A DNA stretch of 6,157 bases from Streptococcaceae bacterium (GTDB lineage Bacteria; Bacillota; Bacilli; Lactobacillales; Streptococcaceae): NCBI GenBank assembly GCA_031285105.1, contig JAITWV010000368.1:1-6157 (forward strand), in the 5' to 3' direction. Below, piece by piece: positions 4,588-6,157 of the stretch. Every line of letters starts with the position of its first letter. The first letter of the stretch is position 1. Under the pieces are notes generated by a model that worked only from the letters and a program-made list of their open reading frames with translations, did no database searches and was not told the DNA's origin. Both the position numbers and the translations under genes were made by a program.

Positions 4588-6157
4588 ATACAATCCTTAT
4601 AAACTAGAAACTCAAATTCTTGTAGATGGGAAGATGCTAAAAGAAAACAGTACGATTTTGGATGAGACGTTTGACGGTTCTCGCTTACAAGATTGGATTG
4701 AAGTACTTCCAGATCTTCTTGTAGCCGAACTGTCAGACAGAGAATTTGAGATATCATTTCACGGAACAACATTGGATTACGAAGATTTAGTAGGTGTATT
4801 TAAAGAAGCAAATAATCAAGACAAAGCTCAATTCCTCATTAAAGAGCATATTCGTGCAAAAGAAACTTCTGACAAAGAAGGACAAATTGATGACATCTTT
4901 AAAAGAATTCAAAATGGTCCAATTAATGAGCTTCGTGATGAAGAAATAAAAAATGCGTTTCAACATGCCAAAAGTAGCGATTTCGAAGTGTGTGTTGTTG
5001 CCACTATGAGTTCAGGTAAATCAACACTTATAAATGCGATGATTGGTTCTAAACTCATGCCTTCTAGGCAGGAAGCATGTACAGCTATTATTACCTACAT
5101 AAAAGATGTAACAGACAAAAACGTTCCCTTTCAAGCAGAAGTTTATGATAAAGATGGCAATAGACTTGAATCTTCTGACATTTTAACTCTTTCGACAATG
5201 GAAAGATTGAATAGTGATGAGAATGTTTCCGAAATTAAAATTAGAGGAAACATCCCATTTGTTACGTCTGATGATATTTCATTAGTATTGATTGATACTC
5301 CAGGTCCGGATAATGCTCGAGATCCACAGCATAAAGAAAAACAAAGAGAATTCCTAAAAAAATCATCAAAAGCATTGGTTCTTTATATAATGGAGGGTAC
5401 CTATGGGAAAGATTCAGACGATGATTTACTTAATAGGGTAGCGAGCAGTATGGAAAATAAAGGTAAACAATCAAAAGATAGATTTATCTTCGTTGTTAAC
5501 AAACTTGATGGACGCAGAAAAGAAGATGGCGAAACTATTCAAACTTTGGAAGGTGTTCGTTCATATCTTAAAAGGCATGGTATTTCTAAACCTAATTTGT
5601 TTCCAGCAGCAGCATTACCCGCACTTGACCTTCGTATGATGATGAATGGTGATATTGATCCTGATACTATTGACGAAACAAAGGTGATGATGAAGAAGTT
5701 AAATCGGAATTCAGATTTGCATTTTGAAACTTATGCGACTCTTCCACCAAGTGTTCGTGGTGAAATAAATGGTATGCTTGATGAAGCACGTCATAATTTT
5801 GATGGACAAATCAATGAGAACCCAAAGGAGGCATTGATTCACTCGGGTGTTGTTTCTATTGAAGCGGCGATACGCCAGTATGTGCAAAAATATGCTAAAA
5901 CAGCAAAAATTAAAAATATTGTAGATACCTTCATGCACAAACTTGATGAAATTGGTGCCTTTGAGTTAACCAAACAAGAACTTGCGAAAAATCGTGAGGA
6001 GAGTGATAAAATAGTTAAGCAAATTGACTCTATCCGCAAGAAGACGGACAGCGCAGAAGAGGCAAAAAAATTCAAGAAAGTTGTAGATTCTTCAGTAGAT
6101 AAGGTCAATGATGACTCTAAAAAAGTTATTGAAAGAATTACACAAAAATTCCAAGCC
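4568..6157 (+). CDS. Dynamin-like GTPase, second of a pair (C-terminus beyond window)
   Basis: ATG at 4568 is preceded at 7 bases by GGAGGA (4555-4560) and overlaps the upstream gene by 20 bases in another frame, implying coupled translation. The frame stays open for 530 codons to the window edge. Residues 1 to about 80 form a separate domain of mixed strands and helices (starting MKKVSIKYNPYKLETQILVD) that I do not recognise. The GTPase domain follows: G1 ATMSSGKST (145-153, alanine at the first glycine), G2 EACTA (T172), G3 DTPG (243-246), G4 NKLD (311-314). From about 400 the chain is helical and highly charged (repeated Lys/Glu/Asp from 465 on), consistent with a dynamin stalk or coiled coil. 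No membrane segment is visible, but a paddle could lie past the edge. It shares MSxGKSTLINA and EACTA with its neighbour, so they are paralogues. Confidence 0.85.
   Translation, partial: MKKVSIKYNPYKLETQILVDGKMLKENSTILDETFDGSRLQDWIEVLPDLLVAELSDREFEISFHGTTLDYEDLVGVFKEANNQDKAQFLIKEHIRAKETSDKEGQIDDIFKRIQNGPINELRDEEIKNAFQHAKSSDFEVCVVATMSSGKSTLINAMIGSKLMPSRQEACTAIITYIKDVTDKNVPFQAEVYDKDGNRLESSDILTLSTMERLNSDENVSEIKIRGNIPFVTSDDISLVLIDTPGPDNARDPQHKEKQREFLKKSSKALVLYIMEGTYGKDSDDDLLNRVASSMENKGKQSKDRFIFVVNKLDGRRKEDGETIQTLEGVRSYLKRHGISKPNLFPAAALPALDLRMMMNGDIDPDTIDETKVMMKKLNRNSDLHFETYATLPPSVRGEINGMLDEARHNFDGQINENPKEALIHSGVVSIEAAIRQYVQKYAKTAKIKNIVDTFMHKLDEIGAFELTKQELAKNREESDKIVKQIDSIRKKTDSAEEAKKFKKVVDSSVDKVNDDSKKVIERITQKFQA

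Noticed and set aside
4584..6108. Minus-strand ORFs of 62, 75 and 89 codons
   Set aside because: All are antisense to the continuous 530-codon second GTPase frame, which has G1-G4 motifs and a strong ribosome site.

Overview
The window looks like chromosomal or island DNA from a low-GC Gram-positive bacterium (Firmicutes/Bacillota). It is AT-rich, uses strong purine-rich Shine-Dalgarno sequences (AAAGGAG, GGAGGA, AAAGGGGG), and carries Firmicutes-type families: a BceB-like permease and a PezAT toxin-antitoxin pair. I cannot name the genus.

Layout. (1) 1-438, plus strand: the last 145 codons of a BceB-type ABC permease, closed by a good intrinsic terminator (467-507). (2) 508-711: a convergent intergenic stretch with three palindromic TTTATCATGAT boxes at 22-23 bp spacing, a possible 24-codon ORF and a terminator that also serves the minus strand. 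(3) 712-2048, minus strand: a two-gene pezA-pezT operon (Xre-type antitoxin/repressor, then zeta-family UDP-N-acetylglucosamine kinase toxin), overlapping as TAATG. (4) 2049-2354: a divergent intergenic region with the pezAT operator and promoter candidates, a possible 16-codon upstream ORF, and a long hairpin just ahead of the next gene. (5) 2355-2867, plus strand: an HU-HIG-type DNA-binding protein, probably starting at TTG, with an acidic tail and its own terminator. (6) 2868-3210: an AT-rich non-coding region containing an A15 tract. (7) 3211 to the end, plus strand: two overlapping genes for dynamin-like GTPases. The first is complete (458 aa); the second is open at the right edge (530 codons visible).

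The best candidate for an interesting system is the tandem pair of dynamin-like GTPases. They share unusual P-loop and switch signatures (MSxGKSTLINA, EACTA), overlap by 20 bp and are presumably co-translated. The first has a GTPase domain near its C-terminus and no long C-terminal stalk; the second has its own N-terminal domain and a helical C-terminal extension. With PezAT and a nucleoid-type protein next door, the segment resembles an accessory or defence island. A role in phage defence or membrane protection is inference, not something the sequence proves.
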